Shown: positions 35,620 through 48,432, counted from the stretch's first letter. The stretch is 64,000 bases of DNA from Nageia nagi (GCA_050084985.1 JBITNC010000001.1:161758001-161822000); one strand, 5' to 3'. The notes: a model not told the origin generated them from the letters alone. Translations and numbers: made by a program.

Positions 35620-37030
35620 CTATAAGATCATCTCATTACCTGGTAATGTTTCAAATAGATCCTATTGATGGGAATAGGTAATTCTTAGGACTCGATAATA
35701 TCTTACAATTTGAATGCATTACTTTGCATGGCTTGAGTAATGATGTATGATCCACTTCAAAGAGAATCAAAGTTTTGGTGTCTTCCTATATTTGCTTTTT
35801 CTCATCCCATTTGAGGACATTATCACCTAGTTCAAACTTCACCTAAGAAGAATTTTTCTTATCAAACCACTTATTTAAAATGTGTTGGTGATGCTAGAAT
35901 GATTCATATGTTTTATTTTGGTCTTCCTCCAATTTCAAAAGCTAATTATACCTAGATTGTAGTGGCTCAAAGTGATGGTCCTCCATTTTTTATAGGATTT
36001 TCAAAGTTGGTAACTCCATGTGTCTTGGCAACATAGGTCTTTTATCATATACTAATGCATATGGAGATGTATTTCTAATTTTATACTAATCCTATTTTCC
36101 CATAATGCAAATTCTACTTGTGTATGCCATTGCCTAGGATTCCCTTCAATTGTTTTCTTGGTGATCCAGGTTAGATTTTTGTTAGTTGATTCATCTAACC
36201 CATTACCATGTGGATAATAGTTTGAAGAGAATAATCAATACACTCCTTAAGCCATAAAGCTTGAAAATTTTGATAGCAAATTTGATACTAATTCAATCAT
36301 CCCATAGTGCATAGTCCAACTTTATGTGCCACTACCTGGGATTCCCTTCAATGGTTCTCTTAATGATCTGGGTTAAGTTTTTATTTGTTGACTCAACTAA
36401 CCTATTTTCTTGTAGGTAAAAATTTGAAGAGAAAAGCTATTAGATCTTATGCTCAACATTAAATATTGATAAATAGTAGACCTTAATGAATGTATGACTA
36501 TTATCTAAAATAATTATTTATGGGATACCAAATCAAGTAATCAATATCCTTATCATCTATAACTACTTCCTAATCTACATTTTTACATGGCATTGCTTTC
36601 GATCACCTAGTGAAGTAGTTTGTTGCAATCAAAATGAACTTGTGGCTTGCTAAAGAATTTGGATTAATGACACCAATGAATTCTAAATTCCATTATTGGA
36701 AAGATTCTTCAACAATCATATATTTAGGAGCCATTGCAACTTGTCTCCTCTTTCTCACATATTTTCTATATTTTTCACATTCTTGAGTTATCTTGTAGGA
36801 GTATTGGAATAGAGTAGGCCAATAATAGCTCACGTCTAATATCTTTGCTACTATGGTTGGACCACTATAGTGTCCTCTAGGGAATCCATAATGAAATTCA
36901 TATAAAATTTTTTGGGTTTCATCATGAGTTACATATCTTAATAGGGTTTGATCAAAATTCTTCCTATAGATACAATCATCAATCATTATGAATTTGAGTG
37001 TTTGCAACTTGAATTTTCTTCTTTGAAATT
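35620..37030 (-). pseudogene. Integrase of family C copy 2
   Basis: An open stretch at 36,693-37,007 covers the zinc-binding domain: YRKNFDQTLLRYVTHD, HYGFPRGHYSG, VSYYWPTLF and QECEKYRKYVRKRRQ. The HH is present, while the second pair of metal ligands has partly changed (Cys and Tyr where Cys-x2-Cys is expected). The catalytic core and C-terminal domain continue in fragments to about 35,620, where an ATTACCAGGT segment keeps the Gln that is a stop in copy 1. Confidence 0.8.
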
Positions 37031-37129
37031 TTTTAAAATATTCAAGGTAGCATTGAGTTTTGAAATATATAATATATTATTTTATCTAGTGACTCTCTTC
37101 ATTTAGATGCTCATCATCCTCTATGAAAT

Positions 37130-38330
37130 TAATTATCTATGTAGCTTCTACTATGTTCTCACAGAGGGCTTTTCTTATGATAAGCTTGGTTGGCTTGATT
37201 TCAACATCATACTCCATTATTCTAGTTTTCCAACTAACTTTCCCTTCACCTAATTCTTCTTGAATAACATAGTTCTTTACATCAAGGTGAATGGTTTATA
37301 TAAGAATCTTATTTTGGGACACATAATGTTTAAATTTTTTCAAGCCTCTCATAATGGAGAACACTTGCTTTTCAATAAATTAGTATTTTAGTTGATGTTT
37401 GTGTAGTGTTTGGCTATAAAAGGCTATTGTATATTCTTTATTTTGGTCATATGTCTATGCAAGTATGGTTGTAATACTTTTCTCTTCTCGATAAGCATAC
37501 ATGATAAAATGTTTTGAAAAATCAAGATTTTTCAATACTAAAGCTTTTATTATAGGTTTTTTGATATCATGAAAAGCTTGCTTTGCTTCCTCTGATCAAG
37601 AGAGCTAAGCATATTTCTTTAGCATTGGTGTGTTTGGAGAAACAATATGAGAAAAAACACTAATATTTTTTTTAACAAAATTGATTTGACCAAGGAAATA
37701 TTGCAAAGCCTTTTTATTTGAAGGTAAAGGCAATGCTTCAATAACTTTGACTTTGTCTAGATCAATTATCAACCCTTTTTTTGAAACAATGTGATCAAGC
37801 AATTTTTTCTAGTTAACAATAAAAATAGATTTTTTTGGATTGATAGAAATCCCAAATTGCATACATTTATCAAAAAATTGCCTAAGGTGTTGTATATGAT
37901 CCATTATACTTTTATAAAGTACAATTATGTCATCTAAATAGAGAAGGATTATCTTGTTTATCAATTCACCAAAGGCATCATTCATTGCTCTTTGGAAAGT
38001 ATCCTCAATATTGGAGAGACCAAAGGGCATTATCTAAAATGCACATGTTCCTCACTTGGTAGTGAATGTAGTTTTGTATTGATCTTCATCCTTTACCCAA
38101 ATTTGGTTGAATCTTGATAGCCATCAATCATAGAAAAGCAATATACTTCAACTAATATCTATAAGATTTTCTCCATGGGAAGAAGGGGATAGTTTTCTTA
38201 TAGGGAAACTTGGTTTAGATTTCTAAAATCTATACATAGTCTAATTTCTCCATTTTTTTTTTCATTGAGACTAAATTTACTACCCAAGAAGAATGTTAGA
38301 TATGGTAAATGATTTTAGCATCTAGGATCT
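37130..38330 (-). pseudogene. Reverse transcriptase and RNase H of family C copy 2
   Basis: Motifs in order: NGEIRLCIDFRNLNQVSL, ENYPLLPMEKIL, MIDGYQDSTKFG, MPFGLSNIEDTFQRAM, and an intact active site IILLYLDDIIVLYKS (about 37,930). Then ISINPKKSIFIV and LQYFLGQINFVKK. RNase H: YTIAFYSQTLHKHQLKY and KQVFSIMRGLKKFKHYV to about 37,130. It is better preserved than copy 1, which has lost both Asp residues of YLDD. Confidence 0.88.
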
Positions 38331-38579
38331 TAAGAAGCTCCTATATCATGGCCTCTTCTATTATTAGGTTCACTAGCCTCTATTTTTACCTATATGGTTT
38401 TGCCTCTAGCTCAATCTCAATGGTGTGTTGTATCATATTCTTATCATATGTCTTCAAATCATCATAAGTTTAGAAAAGTACCTTGGCAAACTCAATGTAA
38501 ATCTAAAGTAGCATCTATTTTTCTTCTTTTATACATTATGATCTAATTTTTATGCATTTTTTAAGTTCAACTTCTAGCT

Positions 38580-39290
38580 CAAAATTTCTTTCTTTCTAAA
38601 TAGCTAACATTTTAGCTCTTTGAACATCTTCAAAATCAAACATACATTCAAATGAAAGTAAACCTTTGGGTACAATATTGTTTCTCAGTTGTATAACATT
38701 TAATTCTTGAAAATAATCAAGTAATTTTGTAACACCAAAGGTGTGACCTAGTATTTCATCTACTAAAAAATTCATAATGTGCTCGTTGATGTAAAATACT
38801 TGCCAAAAGTTTGTAGTTTTAGGTACATATGGTTTGCATAGGACTTTTACTCCATAGCTACCTTTTTTATGATGAGCAAGGTTGAAACATGCTACTTTGC
38901 ATGTAATTGCATCAGTAATTTGATTATACTTTTTAAGAATAGAGATAAATTTAATAGCCAAAAATGATTCCATCAAATCACATATCCTATTCCTTTAAGT
39001 ATTGAGATAGTAATGCCTTACACTAATCTTATCCTTGACTTGATTCATGACCAATTCAAAATCACCATAGAATACTAGGCATTTGATTCCCATACTAATA
39101 GCTTTAGATAGCCCTAAGTAGAGGGATTCATACTCAATATAATTGTTTATGAAAATTTATGTGAATATGAATGAGAACTTGAAGATAATACAAAATCTGT
39201 AACCATGTTTACATCTGGCTCCATCAAAGAACATCATCCATACTTCATGTTCTCTTTCAGCTATGACTAAGATTGGCTTAACATTTTTAA
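38580..39290 (-). pseudogene. Second-type RNase H upstream of reverse transcriptase, family C copy 2
   Basis: Starts at EVWMMFFDGARCKHGY (catalytic Asp) near 39,220. After frame changes it continues as an open stretch 38,596-38,976: ESFLAIKFISILKKYNQITDAI, where the final conserved Asp is kept. A tail including LVDEILGHTFGV and LISF/LLSFECMFDFEDV-like sequence leads into reverse transcriptase. Same place and order as copies 1 and 3. Confidence 0.8.
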
Positions 39291-39419
39291 ATAAGCAGTA
39301 ATTTCCCATGCCAATGTTAGTGATCAAATAATTGAGATCATTTGCTAAAAGAATTTCTATGGTAAGTAGTGATTCCATGAGTGTATCCCTTTCAAATGTT
39401 TCTATTTGCTTAGGCTCAT

Positions 39420-39960
39420 TCATTTAGTTTTGTTCTGAAATATTCTTAAAGTGAATATTCTTGTACCCTCATTTGGTATTTTGACATGCTTGTTCTCAAA
39501 AGGAAGTATAAGATGTGTATAATCTAAGGCTAAATACTATCCTAGCTTGGTAGTGAATTCTTTAGATAAGCAAATCCCAAATAGAGGTGAAAGATCAACT
39601 ACAATAATGTCTTGAATGACAATAATATCATGGAATGCATTTAGGGTTATGGGAACTCCTTTAACACTACCAATCACATTTACAAAGGAAGAATCTAGTT
39701 GTATGAACCCATCTATGCATTGATTTATATATAATTTTATCTCATTTGTAACAAATTTGGGAATAACAATAATGGAAGCTCTAGTATCAATCATACAATT
39801 CTAATCTATCCAACCTTCTAATCTAAGGGATAGATAAAAAGGTGGAGGTATTCTTATACCTATAAGAGCTAGAGGAACATCATTAGCATTTGTAAATATT
39901 ACATTATCCTTATTTACCCCTTTTCTTACTATTCTTTACCTTCAAATATTTTTACAAAAG
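39420..39960 (-). pseudogene. Aspartic protease of family C copy 2
   Basis: MIDTRASIIVIPKFV at 39,794 carries the active-site loop Asp-Thr-(Gly)-Ala-Ser with Gly changed to Arg (a G-to-A type change). Then LNAFHDIIVIQDIIVVDLSP and SKEFTTKLG. The stretch aaggaagaatct at about 39,686-39,697 is the undisturbed counterpart of the chromovirus insertion site in copy 1. Confidence 0.82.
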
Positions 39961-41799
39961 GTCAACTTGACCCAGAATTCTTAATGCATCAAACATTATC
40001 ATTTTAAAAGGTGTTCTTTTCAATTCCTCCATAATATTGTATGAAATATAAGAGGTTAATTTTATTATTTTTAGATAAGATATGAATTGCTGAATAGCCT
40101 TCTCCTTATGATGTTCAATTATGAAAGGATATATTAATGGATAAAATCTCTCATTTTGGGACATTATTTCTAATCTAAGCGAGGTTTCTTGCAATAGGAG
40201 CAACATTACTCAGGCCTTGTAAAACTTGAATTGGATGATTTGGAAGTTTATTTATCTAATTATATAGTTGAGACACATGAATTTTACCTCTTTTTAGATT
40301 AGGTTGAGCTAAAATGGTTTTGTAATTTTGCTAAGTGATTTGGCCTTGCAATGGGGCTACTAAAGTAGAAGCTCTAATTTGAACACAGTTGACTTGTTCT
40401 CTAACATAGCATGAAATTCAAAAATTAACTCTGGTAAGATCTATACCAAGATTTGATGTAGGTTATACCATATGGTCATAATGTAGGCCAAAACATTAGT
40501 GTTTATACACCATATAGGAGTCTAATAAATGTGAATTTGAATAAGGAGGACACCATTCTATAATACCCAGAGCATCTCTCTATAGAACTAGCCATGACTG
40601 CATTGTCTATTACTTTGGAAGTAAGAGGCCATTCTAGCTAGTTATTTTTGGGTTGGAATCTTATCTAATATTGATTATCATATTTCATGTAATTAGATCT
40701 TTGATTCTACCTCTCTTGAAAAATAAGCTTATTTTTCAAGTTCCTAATGGTTATCTCTAGCTATCTTATCCTCTCTTTCTCTTGTGAGTTTGAACTAGTA
40801 CTTATACTTGTAGATGCAAGAGTTAGGAGTGATTGTAATTGGTTTCAAGCTAAAGGTTTGGGAGGAGAATATGGTAAGGCTAGTAATTATGTATGTAAAA
40901 TTTGTAATGGAGCTTGCTTTGGAGGTAGATTAGGAAATATAGACATAAAAATCTAGATTGCATCTTTTTGGAAGATACCAAGGTATGTTCAATAGTTTTA
41001 GTTGTTTGATAGATATCAAAGAAAGTATTCCCCAATATAATAATTAATACATTAATATTCAGGTTGAATATTTTTCTATAATATACCAAGGCTTGAGCAT
41101 TTTTAGGTCTAATCCTTACTAGAATGGACTTCCATCTTTTCTCAAATCTTATATTAAAATCATCTACAAACTCATGAGGATATCTTTGGATACTTGCTAT
41201 GAGGCTCAAAAAGGTGCTATCATCACCATATTTAGCAAATATATTGATTAAAGATTGAAATAACTCTTTACATGTATTTATTGATAGAGGAGCAAGAGTT
41301 GTAAATCATTCAACTACTTTTTCTTCAAAATAATGTGATAACAATTTGGTTATTACAATTTCATCATTAATATCAAAACTTGAGGCCAAAATAGATACAT
41401 ATTGACAATGTTCATAAGGTATTTTTTCTAGCCCATAATATATAGATAAAACTTTAAATGTTTCTTTGGGAATAGCCATAGTTATTATGAACTACCAGTG
41501 GATGGCTATTATTCCAAGAAGAAAAATCTATAGGGGTAGGTTGAGCCATGTTTAGACCAAGTACATTAGGTGAAGGATTTTGTTGGATAGAATAAAATAT
41601 GGCTATTAATGGAATATCTCTTAGATGAATTTTATGGGATAGATTTTGATAAATATTTTTCCTAGTTTTCCTTTGAGTAACTGATAGCTCTTGAAATCTA
41701 GGTAGTCTAGAAGAATTTTCGGTACTACTTCTAGTAAATCTATGGATTAGAGGTGCTAGGGTTCAAAAAATTGATTGGTATGATATTAGAGTCACAAAT
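39960..41799 (-). pseudogene. Gag of family C copy 2
   Basis: Gag core: LIASIQRYPHEFVDDFNIRF and FEKRWKSILVRI (41,209-41,100), typical of retrotransposon gag capsid. The N-terminal part (41,760-41,450) contains NIYQNLSHKIHLRDIPL and a WNNSHPLVV segment shared with copy 1 (WNNGHPLVV). No zinc knuckle is visible. A primer-site-like tttgtgactctaat sits on the minus strand at about 41,786-41,800. Confidence 0.72.
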
Positions 41800-43777
41800 A
41801 AGGTTTATTAAACCTTATAATCTATATAGAACAAGTATGATAGCTTACCACACATAACTACCTTGCCTATTCACAACCAAATGATATGGATCTTTTATTT
41901 GTGTCCCATCAGGCATGCCAAAAATGAACATTTCTATTGTTGATAAGTATAATGTAACCTTAAGGTTTGGTCTAGTATAGTTCTCAATTTCTTGCAATAT
42001 TAGAGTTCTTGAAAAAGTATAAAATGGTGTAAAAATATGCTCATGGTGGTTTTCTACTCAATCTCTAGGTTATAGGCCATTTCATATATATGAAAGAGAT
42101 CAAAAGTAATTGGAAAGAGATAAAAGAGGTAAAGAGTAACATGAAAAAGATTAAAAACTACACTATAGAAAGCAAATTTAAACTAATCAACCCAAAAAAT
42201 ACCACATAGGTAGTAATCCATTTCCAAGAATAAGAATAGAATAATTACCTTACTCTTAGGGTCTCATAATTATAATACACAACCACAACTTAGAACAATG
42301 CTTCATACACAATGTTTACAAAAGGAAATAACAACCACAAATTGTAGAGGGAAAATTATCATTGTATAATATTATCATATATGAAAATAATTCTCACATT
42401 GGGAAACTTTTTAAAAATTTGTGACCTTTTGGACCTCTAACAGTCCTCTATTTATAATGTTCTACTTGCAAAATGCATGGTTGTACACCATTAATGAGTA
42501 CATCTACCTATTTGACTATAAACTAAATGGTATTAAATATTTACAATATGTTCATACAAATCTATAGCTATAACTAATTATGGACTATGTTACAAATGCA
42601 AAATTAATTATTCAATTAAGTACCAATCCATCTACAATCAGTCCTCCTTTGTCTCTTGATAGTGGCACATCTAAATTGTTGTTGTATTTATGAAGTATGG
42701 TCCACCATCTCTCTATGTATAATTAGGATGATTAATTAGTTAGCAACCTATCAACCTTCTATAACCATTAAATGTTTCTTTCATAGTTCTAGTGCTAACT
42801 GCTATAAGGGTGAAGGAAGATGTGCCATTCAAACCTAAAAGTGAACTACAATTGTCACACATAAATGAGTTGTAGTCAATACATTGGCAAAGTCCCAGGG
42901 GTCACACACTCTTGATTAAGTGAATCTGAGTGTTCCCCTCTTCTTATAGTTTGTATTCATGCTTGGTGGGTATTATCTTACTTTGGTAGGGTTTGATAAA
43001 TATCCTAGAAGTCTTACTACCTACCGATTTCCCTTAAAGAACATGATATCATTACTTAAAATTGGTAGGGTTTGTTGAATGCATCATTGTAATATCTCCT
43101 CTTGTTGAAATTTTTTAGACTACCTAGTGATGGATGAAGTTAAATCCCACTAATTTCAATTGAGAAGTACATCTCCTCCTCTAGAATTCCATGAGTCTTG
43201 GAACATCACCCATTGAGTGACTTAACTTAGGATTGACTACTATATACAAAAAGACTTAGAGATAACACCTGGATTACACAAAAATTTAGAAAACTAAATA
43301 ACCTAACTCTCAATAATACCAAGACTTTAATTAAATAAATACATAGACCTTATAAAGCACTTCCCAAAAATAACTTAGCTAATTTTACAAAAATGGAAAC
43401 CTTTTGGCCTTCATTCTACATGCATCTGTTGGACATAACCTAAATGATTATATGTACAAACAACACTTGCCTTATACCAAATTGTTAGCTAAAGTTGACC
43501 TTCTATTGGATAGTACCTAGTAACTTAAATATAGCCCAAAAATACCTTTCATAAGACTAAGTACAAGACTTCTAATAAAAAGACTAAGTATTTATATAAT
43601 TCAAACCTAAAACCAAACTTTGTACAATATTTACATGTAAGAGGAAAAAGAGAATAGGATGTGGGAATTATGGAAGAGTGTTTTATTTAGAATGAGAAAT
43701 GCATGAATAATGGAATGAAAAAATAATGAATTGAAATAATATTATCCCTTTTAGAATGTGATTCTGCAAGAATAACA
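41800..43777 (-). repeat. 5' LTR of family C copy 2
   Basis: About 1,978 bp. On the minus strand it starts tgttattcttgcag. A strong TATA box, tataaatagagg, lies at 42,445-42,456, about 1.3 kb from the LTR start. The right edge at 43,777 joins the plus-strand copy 3 directly. Confidence 0.72.
42445..42456 (-). promoter_or_regulatory. TATA box in the family C LTR
   Basis: Minus strand tataaatagagg, a near-ideal plant TATA box at the expected place in the LTR. The equivalent in the other LTR (30,451-30,460) reads tataaagag. Confidence 0.6.
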
Positions 43778-44620
43778 ATCACCACTAAAATTTCATTAGG
43801 TAATGATATTAACTACATTATTATTGATGTTAGAATGGGAATTTATTGTCTACATGACATTGTCAAACCCATACTAGTAATAAATGAGGAGGAAGAAAAG
43901 ATTTAGAACATGTACTTTGATTGAGTAAGATGCAAGTAAGGTGCTATAGTCGGGGTCATTTTGAAGCTACCTAAAGGAGCTAAAAGGAGATTTTCTTACT
44001 ACCTTACTTACACTTGTACCAATAATGCTACTGAATATGAAGCTTTTAGCTTGCATTTTAGCTAGGCTATAAGATTAAGCATAAAATGTATAAAAGTTCA
44101 TGGAGATTCATAATCGATCATAAACCAAGTAATAAATAAGTGTAGAGTTGTATATCATTATTTGAAGGTTTATAGAAATAAAGAGTGGGATTTGATGAAA
44201 TATTTCTTAGCCTTAAATTTTAAGGTCATCCCAAGGAGATTTATTCATTCAATTGATGCTCTTATTGTTCAAGGTGCACATTTGAACCTGACTAATCATA
44301 TTAGAGATGTCAATAGGGATAAATTCATGTACAAACCTTTAGTATCTGATACACCTAATTATTAGTAGGTATTTGACTTTGATGAGAGAACTATAGGATT
44401 ATTGATTGATGAAGTTGTTTATCATATATCAGGGGTAAAATAGTTATCTAATTATTTTGAAGAGGAAAATATCATTTAGGTAAGGAATAATATGATTCCA
44501 AAAGGGTTGATTTCATTTGAGAATATATTTGATATTCAAGATTAATATAAATCCAAAACTCTATCATTTAAAAATAAAGTCACTACGAAGTTACATTCAG
44601 CACAAATAAGAACATCAAGA
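43778..44620 (+). pseudogene. Family C copy 3: second-type RNase H on the plus strand
   Basis: The frame opens at the LTR edge and reads GMGNYC-like VRMGIYCLHDIVKPILVI, NMYFD (catalytic Asp, with the following Gly replaced), CTNNATEYEAFSLHF (Glu) and IKVHGDS (Asp), then an open stretch 44,162-44,365 with RRFIHSIDALIVQGAHLNL (last Asp). A tail matches copy 2 (MIPKGLISFENIFDIQD). Opposite orientation to copies 1 and 2. It starts abruptly at 43,778, consistent with copy 2 having inserted into it. Confidence 0.78.
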
Positions 44621-44765
44621 TTGTCTTAGAAATGCACTTATGAGGAAGAAAACTAGGTGGTTGAATTGTGAGAATAATATGTGAGTATCATTGTATGGGG
44701 TTTCATGACTGACTTATTTAGGATATGTCATTTAATTCATCAACAAAGGTCAGTATCAATTTATG

Positions 44766-44819
<54 letters not shown>

Positions 44820-46320
44820 CAAGAATTATAGTATTTGATAAAGACAATAAAATTATAAGGTCGATAGATTAAAACTTAAGAAGAAATCTATAAAAAATCA
44901 AGAATATCGAAGTGTAGTTTATAATGAAGGAAGCTACAAAATTCAAGAACATCTAAAATTGATAAAGAAAGGTGTGAAAACTCCAAATAATATAAATCCA
45001 ATTGAACATAAACACTCAAAACAAATTTAAACTAAAAAATATTAAATTGCATGAAAGAAATTCCTACTTTGAAATCAAATAAACTTAAGTTACAATTGTA
45101 AAAATCAAAATGGATTTGGAAAGGAATATGCTATAAAATAATGCAAATAAAAGAAAAATTATTCACCCTAGAATAAAATTTCAAGTGCATTTGTGCCCTA
45201 ACTAGTTACCTATATTGAACTCATCTTAACATAGTATAGAGAAAAAAATTGAACTCATATTTTATTTAGAATAATGATCTTTTGTTTTATTTTAATCTAT
45301 CTTAATGATAACTAAACTAATTTATATATACTGCTAACAAAATTTCATCCCAAGGTGTACATTCCTTATGAAGTAAACTAGTGATAAATATTTTTATTTG
45401 GTGTCTCTTAACTAGAATGAATCTAATTTCTTGGCCAAGGAAAAATATGATTGGATGTATTCCCAATACATTACAAGAATGTACTAATAGAAACTCGAGT
45501 ACATCTTAGTGGAACAATCATCAAGTGGAATCTATCACATTTTCTCTAGATACATCTTGATATAATAATTAGTATGCAATATTTGTTCAACCTTTTCCCT
45601 TTTTTCCAGGTGTCTATTCATACATAGGCTTATTGTGATGAGAGTTTTACTAGAATATTTGTCCATGAATCTCTTATTATGAAATATTATGTCCTAGAAG
45701 CAATTTTTTGATGTTTATTGGTGCTAACAAATATCTTGTTGAACATGTAGAAAATCTAACATTGATTTGATTAATGTATTTATCTTCTTCTCCATCATTT
45801 GTGATTCTCTTTATATTATCAACCATCATGAATATCTATGCTAGTTTGTAAAACATTGTAGGTCATTATCAGTTATAAGTTTTTTATACATTTAGAACAT
45901 GTTACCAGCATTGTAAGTTATTACATGAACTTAGAGCACTTACAACATGTTAGTAATTTTGCAAGTCATTGCATACACTTATAAACTATTACTATCATAA
46001 GCCATTATATGCAAGCATAAAGAGAAAATCTCATTTGATTTTTTATAAGATAGAAAAATACTCTTGAAGGTAACTATAAAGATATAAAAAATATTTCCTT
46101 TTATATATAATGCTTTTGTTGTCTGAATTATCATTAAATGAACATGATGTGGGTAATTCAAGTTCACAAATGAGGCTTCAAGGGTTATCAATAACTAGTA
46201 TTTTTAAGACTTGTCAATGATCTTAAAATATATGATCAAAATATGATACAACATAATATAGAATTAGTTCTAAAAGAAAATTCTTATCAATAAAAATAAA
46301 GGTTAGTTAACCCAAATATT
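44621..46320. other. Insertion of unknown nature between RNase H and reverse transcriptase of copy 3
   Basis: Copy 3 continues at 46,330, so these 1.7 kb are extra. It contains a TA microsatellite (44,768-44,819) and, at about 45,850-46,010, four imperfect repeats of a cattgtaagttatta-like segment spaced 37-59 bp. No frame or LTR edge is recognised. Confidence 0.45.
44768..44819. repeat. TA dinucleotide microsatellite
   Basis: About 52 bp of (TA)n with one interruption. Confidence 0.95.
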
Positions 46321-46329
46321 GAAGAGGTC

Positions 46330-46620
46330 ATAATATAAAAGCTATTAAAGTTACTTAATGCTAAGATCATTTACACTGTTAAGCATTCAACTTAGGTTGC
46401 TAATTTAATATTGGTAAGAAAGAAGAAGGGGGAAATAAGACTTTGTGTTTATTTTAGGAATATTAATCAATTCTCTCTGAAAGATAATTACCCCCTTCAT
46501 CCTATGGAATAGATTCTATAGATTTTTATTGATGCTTTTTTGAATCTTTCAAATAAGATAAACAAGACTACTATTGTAGTATGCAATAAACCTAGAATTC
46601 TTTTTACCTAGAAAAATATT
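46330..46620 (+). pseudogene. Reverse transcriptase start of family C copy 3
   Basis: The plus-strand frame reads VIKLLKLLNAKIIYTVKHS, ANLILVRKKKGEIRLCVYF, RNINQFSLKDNYPLHPME, the fingers region of reverse transcriptase matching copies 1 and 2. The Asp of the expected VDF is Tyr. Recognisable sequence stops near 46,620. Confidence 0.82.
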
Positions 46621-47560
46621 ATATTGCACTAAATATAGAGATACCAATCACATAATATTAATTCTAGCATATGAAGTGGTTTCTCTCAACTTGAGAGTAC
46701 ATCCACTACAAGTTCTCCATGAATGCATTACTCTCCAATGAAATATACAACAACATTATATCTCTTTACATTAACACAATGTGCTCAATATGGTCTAACT
46801 ATAATTGCTTATATTGATATGTGTTTTGGTATAACCTAAGGTTTTACTCTAAATGAACTAAATACACATAAACATTTAGTGTATTATTTATATAATCTAA
46901 TTCACTTAAAAAACATATACATGAATAAGGGAATATAATAGTGTAGTCACATAAATAATGAATTACATTGATGTCAAGATGTAAAACAAGCTACACACAC
47001 TAAAGAGAAAGGAATCTAGTGAAAGATAAATACCTATGTGTCCTTACTTATGTCAAAGTTGAGGATACAAAAAACAAACTTTTTGAAGAGTAATGATCTT
47101 GATATATGAATCCTAAGGCCAATTACAGAAGAAAAAATAGCATAGGTGCTAATCTTTGAGATCTCAGCATGGGTACAAACATTCCTGAGAAATGAGGCTT
47201 ACCAATAAGGATCAATGATAGCATATATGATGACAAGTCAAACCAAACATATGATAACAAAAATAGATAATATATATTCTCTCAAGTGATAATAAGATTC
47301 TATTTTGAATAGATAGTATTTAGAAATACCCAAGTGTAGGGTACTAGCTATCAAGTTGTAATCTTGACATGCTTTCTTTAGGTTATATATACTTACATTT
47401 ATATCAAGTGTGATACCACCATTTGACCTCTTGAATATTTTTTGAATTCATCTTGGTGTACCTAACATAAAACATAAGAAAATAACCTAATAAATATATG
47501 ATAATAAGGATAAAATATGATTAAATTTATATGTAAAGTTGCACCTAAGTAGGACCATAT
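46621..47560. other. Unassigned, AT-rich
   Basis: No frame of length. It may contain the body of the LTR whose edge lies at 47,587, but I cannot place the other edge. Confidence 0.35.
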
Positions 47561-47600
47561 TAAGGGGACCACTTTTAGGTGTGAACAAATTCCCCCCTTT
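47561..47600 (-). other. LTR edge with polypurine tract, minus-strand element D
   Basis: On the minus strand: a polypurine tract aaaggggggaatt followed by tgttcacacctaaaagtgg, a good 3' LTR start. The junction is at about 47,587. The rest of the element and the partner LTR are not recognised. Confidence 0.5.
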
Positions 47601-47939
47601 GTAAGTATAATGAAATTGAATCTTGAAATAACATTATGCTTACAAAAAAAGTAAAGGTAAAGAGAAGAAAAATGTGAGACTTATTTGGTTTAGCTATTTG
47701 AATCATCAAGGATTTGATGATATATATGTCCCCCTCTTTTCCTTGGTTATGAGATGTAATGGCTTGCATGTAGTAGAATCAACCAAGAGCAAAGAATGAA
47801 ACCTAAAAATGAGAGGTACACACTTCCAAACACATATATGATTGTTAACATATAAAATATATAATAATGATAGTAAGATAAAATATCACAATATTTCATT
47901 ATAAATGATATAGCAATAATGGAGCAAGGATGAAATTAA

Positions 47940-48432
47940 TATAATATGTATACATCATCTTGAGAATACTAAATATAGAAATACTCAATATTTCATTCTT
48001 AGATGCATACATAAGAAATCATGATAAAGGTATATTCATATAATTATGGGGTACATGCCCTATTCTTAGATGTAACATATGTAATTAGAATCATATATAT
48101 TAACATCATCATGAGGCATATGCCCCTTTCCTAGATGCAACATATGAATAATGAAGAACTACATGGTGATAGTTAGTTGAGATATAGCCAAAAAATATGG
48201 CTCAAAGACATGGTAGGTTTAAATATTTCTCAACCATGTTATGTGATACATCATTCACCATCATGAGTTACATTCCTCATTATTAGATATGGACATAAGA
48301 TGTTATCATCATCATGAGGTCCAAGCCCCATTCTTAGATGTGATTTGTATATGATGGTTAGTTGAGACCCAACTAACAAAGGTGACTCAATGATGATTAG
48401 TTTGAATATTTCACAATCATGCAAATGATTAA
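47940..48432. repeat. Diverged direct repeats with 190-bp and shorter periods
   Basis: A segment like catcatcatgaggcatatgcc with …ttcttagatg… occurs near 48,038, 48,107, 48,257 and 48,308. A second segment (ggttagttgaga … gactcaa … gtttgaatatttc) occurs near 48,161 and 48,351, 190 bp apart. The arrangement is a two-fold duplication of a block that already had internal repeats. Confidence 0.65.

Larger units (their letters stand above)
31868..43777 (-). mobile_element. Family C copy 2
   Basis: Minus strand; order 5'-3': LTR (43,777 to about 41,800), primer site, gag, protease, second-type RNase H, reverse transcriptase, RNase H, integrase, long extra frame. The internal region is 9.93 kb. Its 3' end at 31,868 directly meets the LTR at 29,900-31,867. 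It shares domain order and sequence with copy 1 throughout, but has a 120-bp exact duplication and a shorter, altered 3' end. Confidence 0.85.

Noticed and set aside
40747-40956. Plus-strand frame of 69 codons
   Set aside because: Lies opposite the gag of family C copy 2; no recognisable motif.
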